Below are positions 1 through 6,644 of a stretch of 10,705 nucleotides of DNA, one piece after another. The stretch comes from UBA9547 sp044349205. Its GTDB lineage: Bacteria > Bacteroidota > Bacteroidia > Cytophagales > UBA9547. The position numbers were made by a program, and so were the translations under genes. The notes beneath the pieces are model-generated. The model was not told the origin of the DNA. It searched no databases and saw nothing but the letters and a program-made list of their open reading frames with translations. Position 1 is the stretch's first letter; every line of letters begins with the position of its first letter. The DNA is taken from positions 1-10,705 of the forward strand of contig JBIKRJ010000067.1 in NCBI GenBank assembly GCA_044349205.1, in the 5' to 3' direction.

Positions 1-338
1 AGTTTGCCGCCGGGCAACAAATAGTCAAAGCATGCTTTTGAAAAAGCGTCAATTTCTTTTTGTGGAATATGCTCCAAAACAGCCAAAAGCGTAATGGCGT
101 GAAATGGCTCGCTGCTTGCCAAAGCACTGGGAAAAACTCCTTTAACAATTTGAAATTTAGTGGTTTGTATTGGGGAAATGAGTGGATCAATGCCTATGCC
201 GTGCAAAAGCTTATCACCCATTTTTTCAAAGAGAAGTGCATCATAACAACCTATGTCGAGCACTCGTGCCTGATGGGGTATGTGTGGAAGGGCTTGAGCA
301 ATACGCCAATCTTGCAAGTATCTATCAATGAATTTCAT
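1..338 (-). CDS. SAM-dependent methyltransferase, class I (3' end off the left edge)
   Basis: The 112 visible N-terminal residues form the first half of a class I (Rossmann) methyltransferase, which transfers a methyl group from S-adenosylmethionine. Seen directly: motif I VLDIGCYDA (about residues 26-34) in place of the usual VLDxGCGxG, the acidic end of the second strand in GIGIDP (D51), the motif LLAVLEHIP (about 84-92) typical of the Methyltransf_11/23 group, and LLPGGK (107-112) before the window ends. The start at 338 is the first ATG after the holB stop. An AGGAG overlaps that stop, 9 bases ahead of the ATG, so translation is probably coupled to holB. The substrate cannot be inferred: the C-terminal half is missing and these enzymes act on lipids, quinones, sugars or small molecules. 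The Gly-to-Tyr change in motif I (GCY for GCG) is tolerated in the family. The methyltransferase fold is secure; the function is open. Confidence 0.88.
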   Translation of the reverse strand, partial: MKFIDRYLQDWRIAQALPHIPHQARVLDIGCYDALLFEKMGDKLLHGIGIDPLISPIQTTKFQIVKGVFPSALASSEPFHAITLLAVLEHIPQKEIDAFSKACFDYLLPGGK

Positions 339-347
339 AAGGCCACT

Positions 348-352
348 CTCCT
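348..352 (-). promoter_or_regulatory. Shine-Dalgarno-like AGGAG for the methyltransferase
   Basis: On the minus strand the holB stop TAG is followed by GAG, giving AGGAG with a 9-base spacer to the methyltransferase ATG at 338. Strong Shine-Dalgarno sites are uncommon in Bacteroidota and none is seen at the other starts in this window. The site supports this start and suggests coupling to holB termination. It could also be chance. Confidence 0.4.
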
Positions 353-1472
353 ATTGTTTAAATGTTTTGCCAATCATAATTGAAAGATCCAAAAACACCA
401 TTTTAGGATTTACATTTCGTTCCAAATGATAATGGGCTTCGTTTATCCACTGACTTATTTTTTCCACTTTTTGCGGCTGCACAATTTTCGAGAATTTTTC
501 CATAAACTCCCTTTCATCGTTGGAAAGTCTTACCAACGATTCATCTCCAAAATTCCAAACCAAGGTTTCGCGCAGCATGACCAAGGCAAATTGTAAAAGA
601 TTTTTTTGTGGTTCTTTTCCCATTGACTGAAATTCGTCGGCCAAGGCAACCAACTCGGTGTATTTTTGTCCGTAGCACAAGCGAAACCAGTCCCTAAACT
701 TTGTCAGATTGTCGTCGGGCATGTCGTGAGCCAATTTTAGAGCCTCGTTCATACTACCATCGGCCAGTCGTGCAATTTGGGCCGCTTTGGAATCGTCAAC
801 TTGAAGTGTAGCCGCCACAGTTTGCGCTATCTCCTGTTCTGAAAAACCAGGTACCGACACCAGTTGGCAACGCGAAAGGATGGTGGGTAAAATTTTGTCG
901 TATTGCGCACACACCAATATGAACTGTGTGCGTTGGTTGGGTTCTTCCAATACTTTCAGCAATGCATTGGCGGCTTCTACCCCAAGCAATTCGGGCAACC
1001 ATATGAAAATGATTTTCTTTTCGGCTTCGAAAGGCTTCAATGCCACATTGTACAAAATATTGCGGCTTTCTTTCACCGAAATGCTTATTTGCTTGCTTTC
1101 AATATCGGCATGGGCAGTCCAGTCTGATAGTGTAACCCAAGTATTTTCAGCCAACAAAGCGCGCCACTTGGCCATCATTTCGGCCCTATCCTCGTCTTCG
1201 GTACGCTTTTCCATACTTTTGTAAGGCAGCACAAAATGCAAATCGGGGTGCACATACTTGGCCGATTTCGAGCAGGCAGTACATTGGCCACAAGCTTCTG
1301 TTTGGCTTCGGTTGGGGCACAGCAAATAGTTTGAAAAAGACAAAGCCATCGCCAAAGCGGCCCCACCCTCTTGTCCCCTGAAAAGCAATGCATGTGCCAA
1401 ATGATTTTTTTGCACTGCAGTGGTTAGGGTGTCTTTCAGTGACTGGCAACCTGGAATATCAGAAAAATGCAT
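351..1472 (-). CDS. holB: DNA polymerase III subunit delta' (clamp-loader subunit)
   Basis: This is the stator subunit of the clamp loader, which with gamma/tau and delta loads the beta sliding clamp onto primed DNA in the cytoplasm. The 373 residues show an AAA+ fold. HALLFRGQEGGAALA (about 27-41) is the P-loop region with the catalytic Lys absent, as expected for a non-ATPase delta'. Four cysteines at C52, C61, C64 and C67 form the Zn module. AANALLKVLEEP (about 167-178) and the SRC motif (200-202), which supplies the arginine finger to a neighbouring subunit, follow. The C-terminal helical region contacts its partners. Length fits the family. The start MHFSDIPGCQ aligns with the usual N-terminus and the next Met is at residue 42, past the start of the AAA+ fold. 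It lies 28 bases after the RND exporter gene and 12 bases before the methyltransferase, so it is probably co-transcribed with both. The family call is firm; gamma/tau is excluded by the lost Walker A Lys and the length. Confidence 0.93.
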   Translation of the reverse strand: MHFSDIPGCQSLKDTLTTAVQKNHLAHALLFRGQEGGAALAMALSFSNYLLCPNRSQTEACGQCTACSKSAKYVHPDLHFVLPYKSMEKRTEDEDRAEMMAKWRALLAENTWVTLSDWTAHADIESKQISISVKESRNILYNVALKPFEAEKKIIFIWLPELLGVEAANALLKVLEEPNQRTQFILVCAQYDKILPTILSRCQLVSVPGFSEQEIAQTVAATLQVDDSKAAQIARLADGSMNEALKLAHDMPDDNLTKFRDWFRLCYGQKYTELVALADEFQSMGKEPQKNLLQFALVMLRETLVWNFGDESLVRLSNDEREFMEKFSKIVQPQKVEKISQWINEAHYHLERNVNPKMVFLDLSIMIGKTFKQ

Positions 1473-1500
1473 CTCCTATATTGTATGAAACTGAATTTCT

Positions 1501-3915
1501 CTATTTGACCTTCTTAGCTCTTCTTGCTTGCCGGCGCGCCCTTAATATTTGTAACCTTCTGCGAATCTGGATTTTGGACAAACCAAACAAGCCTTTTGGT
1601 TTTGTTTTGTTTTGCACCAACCTGTTATGGTCAAAACTAACAAGCAAGCAGGGCAACAAGACCAAATTGGTGAAAAGCGCAAAAAACAAAGTAAGCGAGG
1701 TAAGCATACCCAGCGCAATAGTGCCGCCAAATTCAGAAAAGGCAAAAATGACGAAACCAAAAAACAACACGAGCGAAGTATATATCATGCTGATGCCACT
1801 TTCGCGAAGGCTGAGCAAGATGGCCTTTTTGTAATCGCCATCACAAATGCCCAGTTCCTGCTTGTATTTGCTCAAGAAGTGAATCGTGCTGTCGATAGAA
1901 ATACCAAAAGCAATACTGAATGTAAGCGCCGTGCTGGGTTTCAAAGGGATGCCCATTAGGCCCATAACGCCACCCGTCATGACAATGGGCAAAATATTGG
2001 GAATGACCGAGATTAAAATGATTTTGAAATCGGTAAAAATCATGGCCATCATGAGCGAAATTAAGATGAAGGCAAAAAACAAACTACCCGAAAGGTCGTT
2101 GATAAGGTATTGGGTGCCTTTTATGAACAACAAAGTGGTTCCCGTGTAATGAATGTCAAAATCCTTTCCTTCAAAAATTTCGGCCACACGCGGCTTTATG
2201 CGCTCATTCATCAATTCATTCATTTTCACATTGCCCAAATCGGCCACTTTCATCGAAAAGCGCACTGTGCGACCGGTAGAATCGACAAAACTTTTAATTA
2301 ACCCTATGTTGCCACTTTTCGCCCCAAAATAACTCATGATAAAACTTTTATCCATATTGTCGGGCAAGCGATAGAAATCGGGGTTGTTGTTATAAAAAGA
2401 TTGGGTAGCTCCTTTTATGACATTGAGTATGGAAACGGGTGGTGCAATGTTTTGCTCTTTCTGCAAAAACTCTTCCAACTCTTCCAACTTCTTCAAATTG
2501 TTCAGCTTGAAAACGGCCTTGGGTTTGCCCAAATCGACCACAATTTCCAAGGGCATCACGCCTTTGAAATGGGTTTCAAAAAAAGCCAAATCAGTTTTCA
2601 CCCCATTGCTCTCGGGCAGGTCATCGACCATGTAGGAAACTGGTTTGATGCGTAAAATGCCAATAACCGACACCAATACCAACACCATCATAGCGGTGTA
2701 AACAGCAGGCCTAGATTTGAACACGATCACTTCGACCAAATCAATGATTTTGCGCAAAACCTGAAAATCGAGGTGGCGCATGTGTTTTTCTTTGGGCTCG
2801 GGCAGGTACATTAAAATGGGCGGCACTATGGCTATGGTGATGAAAAAAGTGGCAAAACTCACAATGCCTGCCACTAAACCAAATTCTTTGATAATGACGA
2901 TATCGGTAAAATACAGGACGATAAAACCAACCGCCGTATTGGCATTGGTCATGAAAGTGAGAAAGCCAATTTTTTGAATAATCCGGCTCACGGCTTTCAC
3001 TTTATTGCCGTGGCGCCTGTACTCCATGTGGTATTTGTTGAACATGTAAATACAGTTCGGAATACTGATAACCACGATGAGCGATGGCAGCAACCCCGAA
3101 AGCAGGGTCATTTTGTATCCAAAACAGGCCATGAGCCCCATCGTGAAAATGACGGTGATGCCAATGGTAAGTATGGTAAAAGAAACTGCATAAAAAGTGC
3201 GGAAGAAAAACAAGAGAATAAGGGTGGTGACAATCAAGGCCAAGTACAAAAAGAAAGTGAACTCGCTCCTTACTTTACTCACCAAAATGGCCCTCACATA
3301 GGGCAAGCCAGCATAGCGCAATTGAATAGAAGTGGAGCCTGAAAATTCATCGGACAAACGCAATATGTTGTTAACTGTCTCGATTCTTTTAGCTGAATTC
3401 AATACTTTAGGATCTATTGCAATGGCAATAAGAGTGGCTTTCGACTGCTGGTTGTAGATTTGGTTTTCGTACATGTGTAAGCCATGAAAAACCTCTAACA
3501 AAGAATCAAGCTCTTGTTGCGAATTTGGATTTTGTTTGAAAAGGGGCGCAAGCACAAACTTTTTCTTGGTGGTGTCTTTTTGGATGTACTGCACAGTGGG
3601 AATAGAGATGACTTGCTTCACTCCCTCTACCTTGGCATAAGATTCTGCCAATTCTTTGAATTTGAGAAAATTGGATAGCTCAAATATTTTTTCGTCGGCC
3701 ATGCCCACCGCCAAAATATTGCCATCTTCCCCAAACTGTTTTTTGAAATTGTTGTAATAAATGAGCTCTTCATCGTGTTGGGGAACGACCTTCACAAAAT
3801 CGTAGGTTAATTCTAAATTACGCGCCATGTACGCCATCACAGCGGTGATAAGGGCTGTTCCTATCAGCAGGTAAATACGATAATAAATAACGAATCTTGC
3901 GATTTTAGACCACAT
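1501..3915 (-). CDS. RND superfamily exporter, MMPL/HAE3 type (COG1033-like)
   Basis: A predicted inner-membrane exporter of 804 residues with the internal two-fold repeat of the RND superfamily. TM1 lies near 11-30, a periplasmic domain at about 31-215, TM2-6 near 220-370, TM7 near 405-423, a second periplasmic domain at about 425-607, and TM8-12 near 610-759. In TM10 the motif GISIDSTIHFLSKY (671-684) carries the Asp (D675) expected for proton relay. The matching TM4 motif SIPNCIYMFNKY (284-295) has Pro-Asn at that place. The last 24 residues are 12 Lys/Arg, a basic cytoplasmic tail. No adaptor or outer-membrane channel gene is nearby, which fits the HAE3/MMPL type (lipid or hopanoid export) rather than tripartite HAE1 pumps. 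The substrate is unknown. The ATG at 3915 sits just before TM1 and no Shine-Dalgarno is seen. It heads the transcript that runs into holB. Confidence 0.88.
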   Translation of the reverse strand: MWSKIARFVIYYRIYLLIGTALITAVMAYMARNLELTYDFVKVVPQHDEELIYYNNFKKQFGEDGNILAVGMADEKIFELSNFLKFKELAESYAKVEGVKQVISIPTVQYIQKDTTKKKFVLAPLFKQNPNSQQELDSLLEVFHGLHMYENQIYNQQSKATLIAIAIDPKVLNSAKRIETVNNILRLSDEFSGSTSIQLRYAGLPYVRAILVSKVRSEFTFFLYLALIVTTLILLFFFRTFYAVSFTILTIGITVIFTMGLMACFGYKMTLLSGLLPSLIVVISIPNCIYMFNKYHMEYRRHGNKVKAVSRIIQKIGFLTFMTNANTAVGFIVLYFTDIVIIKEFGLVAGIVSFATFFITIAIVPPILMYLPEPKEKHMRHLDFQVLRKIIDLVEVIVFKSRPAVYTAMMVLVLVSVIGILRIKPVSYMVDDLPESNGVKTDLAFFETHFKGVMPLEIVVDLGKPKAVFKLNNLKKLEELEEFLQKEQNIAPPVSILNVIKGATQSFYNNNPDFYRLPDNMDKSFIMSYFGAKSGNIGLIKSFVDSTGRTVRFSMKVADLGNVKMNELMNERIKPRVAEIFEGKDFDIHYTGTTLLFIKGTQYLINDLSGSLFFAFILISLMMAMIFTDFKIILISVIPNILPIVMTGGVMGLMGIPLKPSTALTFSIAFGISIDSTIHFLSKYKQELGICDGDYKKAILLSLRESGISMIYTSLVLFFGFVIFAFSEFGGTIALGMLTSLTLFFALFTNLVLLPCLLVSFDHNRLVQNKTKPKGLFGLSKIQIRRRLQILRARRQARRAKKVK

Positions 3916-3984
3916 GATGCACCAAAATAAAGCTGCAAGTTACGCCACTTTCTTTGTTTGGAAAGTAAATACTGACACCAATGT

Positions 3985-4899
3985 CTAAATCTTGGCCTGT
4001 TTTAAAAATTCACCATACTCGTGTGCCATGTCGAGTGTTTTTGGGGGAAACAAGTGAGGATAGTCACTCGAAACCAGCAAACTAGGCAAATGTAAATGGT
4101 GGTTGTTGAAAATAAATTCCGTTTCGGGAAGCACTTTTTTTACTTCTTCCAACAAATCCAATACTTGCATATTGGCTTGCGAAAGATTGTAAATGCCACT
4201 AGGAAAGTCACCTTCCACAGTTTTCAACAAACAAGACACAAGGTGTTGCAAACTAATAAAAGGCCTAAACTGCTTGCCATCGCCGTGTATGGTCACCCTT
4301 TTTTTGATGAGCGCATCGTAAAAAAAAGCATTTGCCACTCCTTTGCCATTTTTAACGTGACCATATCCTACAACTTTTCCAACCCTGAATACCTGGGTGG
4401 AAATGGTATTGGACAATCGAAGTATGTGTGCTTCGCCCCTACACTTGGAGTGGGCAAAAGGGCTTGCGGGATTTATTTCACTTTTTTCCGTTTTCAAGTC
4501 ATCACCCCTGCCATATACCTCGGTAGTACTCAAAAACAGTAATTTCTTCACGCCTGAACCCTCGGCAGCATAGCACAACTCGGCTGTTCCCCAATGGTTT
4601 ACCTGCTCCAAAAGATGCAAAGTTGCATTGTCGTGGCCAGCCGAATGAACCGAAGCAAGATGAATGACCATATCGGCATTTTTCACCAAGGGGCTCAACT
4701 TACGGGTGTCTAGAATGTCCCCCTCAATAAATCGAACTTTTTCTTTGTTCAAAGAAGCATTGAAAAAGAAATCGCGTGTGGGCAAAAAAAGATTGTCGTA
4801 CACTTTTATTTCAGCAACCGAAGGAAGCTTTCCCAATTGTTCGACCAAGGCAGCCCCTACATAGCCAGCACCACCCGTGACAAGAATTTTCAAAGACAT
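3985..4899 (-). CDS. NAD-dependent epimerase/dehydratase (extended SDR) with Tyr-to-Phe in the active site
   Basis: A 304-residue extended short-chain dehydrogenase/reductase, the family of GalE-like nucleotide-sugar epimerases and dehydratases. Seen: the dinucleotide-binding motif TGGAGYVGAAL (8-18), D35 at the end of the second strand (NAD preference), GDILD (60-64), HLAS (80-83), STTEVYG (124-130) and RPFI (212-215), whose Arg commonly contacts the nucleotide diphosphate of the sugar. The YxxxK motif reads FAHSK (148-152): the codon at 4456-4458 is TTT, so the catalytic Tyr is Phe while Lys152 is kept. The protein may bind NAD and a nucleotide sugar yet lack, or perform differently, the usual hydride chemistry. 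The start gives a normal N-terminus for the family. It follows the APS reductase gene after 39 bases and is probably in one transcript with it. The substrate is not known; the fold is firm. Confidence 0.88.
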   Translation of the reverse strand: MSLKILVTGGAGYVGAALVEQLGKLPSVAEIKVYDNLFLPTRDFFFNASLNKEKVRFIEGDILDTRKLSPLVKNADMVIHLASVHSAGHDNATLHLLEQVNHWGTAELCYAAEGSGVKKLLFLSTTEVYGRGDDLKTEKSEINPASPFAHSKCRGEAHILRLSNTISTQVFRVGKVVGYGHVKNGKGVANAFFYDALIKKRVTIHGDGKQFRPFISLQHLVSCLLKTVEGDFPSGIYNLSQANMQVLDLLEEVKKVLPETEFIFNNHHLHLPSLLVSSDYPHLFPPKTLDMAHEYGEFLKQAKI

Positions 4900-4920
4900 T
4901 TTTTATTTAATGTTAGGATG

Positions 4921-4928
4921 CAAAATTA
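4921..4928 (-). promoter_or_regulatory. possible -7 promoter element before the SDR gene
   Basis: On the minus strand TAATTTTG matches the Bacteroidota -7 form TAnnTTTG, in the 39-base gap before the SDR start. No TTG lies 17-23 bases upstream (only CTG at 22), so the -33 part is weak. If used, it would give the SDR gene its own short-leader transcript. Confidence 0.25.
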
Positions 4929-4938
4929 TTCAAATACC

Positions 4939-5595
4939 TCATTTTGTCACCAGTTCGGTATTCAAACCACATTCGGTCTTGTTCATACCAAACCAACGAC
5001 CTTGTCTTTCCTCCCACTCCAAGTCTGGTTTCCGGGTACATGGTTCACAACCTATGCTGGTATATCCGTATTGTTCTAAGGGGTGACGCGGTATTTGGTG
5101 CTGTTTGATGTACTGATATATCATGCGCTTGTCCCAGTCTAGCATAGGATGGAACCGCAGGCAACCGTACTTGGCAGCTTGTTCTATTTTAAATTCTTTG
5201 CGCACCTCACTTTGGTCGGCACGTACGCCATTAATCCATACGTCATATTCTTGCAAAATGGGCTCCATTGGCTCCACTTTGTTGATATGGCAGCAATAAT
5301 CAGGGTCTGACGAAAAAAGAAAATTCCCCTCACTATTTTTTTGCATGCTACGCGGCATAACCGAGGTTGCTATTTTCAAGTTCAAACCAAATGCTTTTGA
5401 AATTTGGTCGCGGTAGGTCAAAGTTTCGGGAAAATGAAAACCCGTGTTGATAAAATAAACCGGAATTTGTTGGTCTATTTTGCTCAAAATATGCAACAAC
5501 ACAACACTGTGTGTTTGGAAAGAAGAAGTGGTGAACAAAGTCTTTCCAGCTTCTTGGTATCCTTTTATTTTATTTTCGATGTCTGAAATTTCCAT
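4939..5595 (-). CDS. cysH: CysH-family adenylylsulfate (APS) reductase, [4Fe-4S] type
   Basis: This is a cytoplasmic assimilatory sulfate reduction enzyme that reduces adenylylsulfate to sulfite and AMP with thioredoxin. The 218 residues show TTSSFQTHSVV (22-32, nucleotide-binding loop), INTGFHFPET (49-58), CCHINKVEP (101-109), GVRADQSEVR (123-132), IGCEPCTRKP (181-190) and the C-terminal KTECGLN (206-212). The pairs C101-C102 and C183/C186 are the [4Fe-4S] ligands that mark APS rather than PAPS reductases, and C209 is the catalytic cysteine that forms the S-sulfo intermediate. Length is slightly short but every key residue is present. Other sulfate-assimilation genes (cysD, cysN, sulfite reductase) do not appear in the window. 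The downstream partner is an SDR gene 39 bases away. The start at 5595 precedes a normal N-terminal helix; there is no clear Shine-Dalgarno. Confidence 0.9.
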   Translation of the reverse strand: MEISDIENKIKGYQEAGKTLFTTSSFQTHSVVLLHILSKIDQQIPVYFINTGFHFPETLTYRDQISKAFGLNLKIATSVMPRSMQKNSEGNFLFSSDPDYCCHINKVEPMEPILQEYDVWINGVRADQSEVRKEFKIEQAAKYGCLRFHPMLDWDKRMIYQYIKQHQIPRHPLEQYGYTSIGCEPCTRKPDLEWEERQGRWFGMNKTECGLNTELVTK

Positions 5596-5786
5596 TTACA
5601 CGCTGTGTTATTTACATCAACTTTAATCAAGGAATATTAATTCAAAATGCTCAAACCAACATCCCATATTGAACTTACAAAAATAAAGATATGTGTTTTT
5701 TGCACTTGCTTGGATAAAAATTCGTTTTCCAAATACAAACTGGAGTAAGAAAACCTCTTACAATACATAAAAATTGTTTCAAAAGA

Positions 5787-5817
5787 TTGGCAGCAAATCA
5801 CGATTTATCTAAATTTG
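5787..5817 (+). promoter_or_regulatory. Bacteroidota sigma-A-type promoter for the small-protein pair
   Basis: TTG at 5787-5789, a 20-base spacer and TAAATTTG at 5810-5817 match the Bacteroidota consensus TTG-N17-23-TAnnTTTG exactly. Transcription would begin near 5823-5826, leaving a leader of about 80 bases before the ATG at 5904. The match and its position just upstream of a plus-strand gene make it the best promoter call in the window. Confidence 0.65.
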
Positions 5818-5819
5818 AT

Positions 5820-5860
5820 ATTGACAATTGACACAAAAAAGGTTGTAACGCTATTGACAC
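5820..5860 (+). repeat. three copies of ATTGACA in the leader
   Basis: ATTGACA occurs at 5820-5826 and 5827-5833 (head to tail) and again at 5853-5859; the last two copies are followed by C. They lie at or just after the predicted transcription start. They could bind a regulator, but short A/T-rich repeats also arise by chance. Confidence 0.35.
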
Positions 5861-5876
5861 CTTCCATTTTGGAAGG
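5860..5876 (+). promoter_or_regulatory. leader hairpin (7-base-pair stem)
   Basis: CCTTCCA, a TTT loop and TGGAAGG form a perfect 7-base-pair stem in the predicted leader, ending 27 bases before the ATG at 5904. No T-run follows, so it is not a classical terminator. It may stabilise the mRNA or be an operator half-site pair. Confidence 0.4.
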
Positions 5877-5903
5877 ACTTAAACATTAAATAACTCAACA
5901 AAC

Positions 5904-6341
5904 ATGTACAAATTACCTATCACAATTGTTTTTATTTTTTCTATCTCGTCTTTCTCATTCTCGCAACCAAGCTCGCCTTGCGACTCATACGACCCATTTT
6001 CGGCCAAATACGATAGCTGTATTGAAGCCAACAGCCCTTTGGGATACCTTACAGCCAGCCAAATAGGCTCAAACAAGGAATATATGACTGTTTTACCCAA
6101 CCCAAACTCTGGCGAACAACTGAACATCAATATTTTTGATTTAAATGCAAACAATATTCGCTTAGAAATATTAAATTTGAGCGGTGAAGTTGTTTACCAA
6201 CAAGTTAGCAAAGGAATCAATACTAGATTTTTTTCTGTATTGACCGATATATCAAGATTAAGATTACCCAATGGAATGTATGCCATTCGGTGTTTTGGGG
6301 GAGAAAAAATGCTTGTGGAACGCCTTTTGATAAATAAATGA
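5904..6341 (+). CDS. small secreted protein with T9SS type A sorting domain
   Basis: A 145-residue protein. Residues 1-20 are a Sec signal peptide (hydrophobic core, cleavage likely at SFS|Q21). A short mature region with the motif CDSYDPFSAKYDSCIEA (26-42) follows, then a linker. From about residue 61 a C-terminal type A (Por_Secre_tail, TIGR04183-like) sorting domain runs to the end, recognised by VLPNPNSG (63-70), the strand IRLEILNLSGEVVYQQ (85-100), LPNGMYAIR (121-129) and the ending VERLLINK (138-145). Such domains send cargo through the T9SS across the outer membrane, where the domain is usually cut off. Only about 40 residues of mature protein would remain, unusually little. C26 and C39 could form a disulfide. 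The next gene starts 12 bases on and shares the motif. Mature function is unknown. Secretion through T9SS is well supported. Confidence 0.85.
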   Translation: MYKLPITIVFIFSISSFSFSQPSSPCDSYDPFSAKYDSCIEANSPLGYLTASQIGSNKEYMTVLPNPNSGEQLNINIFDLNANNIRLEILNLSGEVVYQQVSKGINTRFFSVLTDISRLRLPNGMYAIRCFGGEKMLVERLLINK

Positions 6342-6353
6342 AAATCGTACGCG

Positions 6354-6626
6354 ATGATAAAAGGATTTAAGAAAAATATACAAAAACACCTTTTTCTGGC
6401 AGTTTTCTCATTTCTTGTGACAAGCAATGCCTATTCACAACCTGGGTGTGGTTGCGATGAATTGTATGACCCACTCTCGCAAGAATATGATGATTGTATA
6501 GCCGCTTGTGGCGAAGTGATTATTCCAGTCAATGGCAATATTTGGATTTTGATAGCATCGGGAGTTGGATTTGCTTTTTATCATTTTCGTAAATCCAAAA
6601 ACAAAGAGGAGGAAGAGGAAGCCTAA
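6354..6626 (+). CDS. small secreted protein with PID-CTERM-like membrane-anchor tail
   Basis: A 90-residue protein. A basic N-terminus and hydrophobic segment (about 12-26) form a signal peptide with likely cleavage at AYS|Q29. The short mature region CGCDELYDPLSQEYDDCIAAC (32-52, four Cys) repeats the motif of the gene before it. PVNGN (58-62) then opens a hydrophobic segment to about residue 78, followed by RKSKNK and an acidic end EEEEEA. The layout of Pro-(I/V)-Asp-Gly-Gly, hydrophobic helix with Gly, then basic residues is that of the small Bacteroidota PID-CTERM sorting proteins. Here Asp-Gly-Gly is Asn-Gly-Asn, so the signal is degenerate. If not processed it would be a simple one-TM inner-membrane protein. 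It lies 12 bases after the upstream gene in one transcript and is closed by the terminator at 6645. Function is unknown. The signal peptide and TM tail are firm, the sorting-signal reading less so. Confidence 0.75.
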   Translation: MIKGFKKNIQKHLFLAVFSFLVTSNAYSQPGCGCDELYDPLSQEYDDCIAACGEVIIPVNGNIWILIASGVGFAFYHFRKSKNKEEEEEA

Positions 6627-6644
6627 TTCACATACATAAGCACA

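Larger units (their letters stand above)
5596..5903. other. divergent intergenic region (308 bases)
   Basis: A/T-rich non-coding stretch between the minus-strand cysH and the plus-strand small-protein pair. It holds one well-matched plus-strand promoter, three ATTGACA copies and a short hairpin, listed separately. No open frame with coding character, RNA gene or repeat array was seen. On the minus strand a TATTTTTG (5678-5685) matches the -7 form for cysH, but no -33 TTG lies at the right distance. Confidence 0.6.

Noticed and set aside
60..383. Open frame on the plus strand at the left edge
   Set aside because: It lies opposite the methyltransferase, which has clear motifs, and has no domain or signal of its own.
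1350..1376. Loss of the Walker A Lys in holB
   Set aside because: Delta' subunits commonly do not bind ATP and lack this residue, so it is normal.
1473..1480. AGGAG directly before the holB start
   Set aside because: It touches the ATG with no spacer, so it cannot act as a normal ribosome binding site.
1388..1834. Plus-strand open frame across the holB/exporter junction
   Set aside because: It is antisense to two well-supported genes and lacks any domain signature.
2465..2500. CTCTTCCAA direct repeat
   Set aside because: It encodes the Leu/Glu-rich coiled stretch KKLEELEEF of the exporter; this is codon repetition, not a separate element.
4096..4542. Long plus-strand open frame inside the SDR gene
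   Set aside because: It is antisense to a well-supported gene and shows no recognisable domain.
5678..5685. TATTTTTG on the minus strand as a cysH promoter
   Set aside because: It matches the -7 form, but no TTG lies 17-23 bases upstream and the leader would be long. Support is too weak for a feature.
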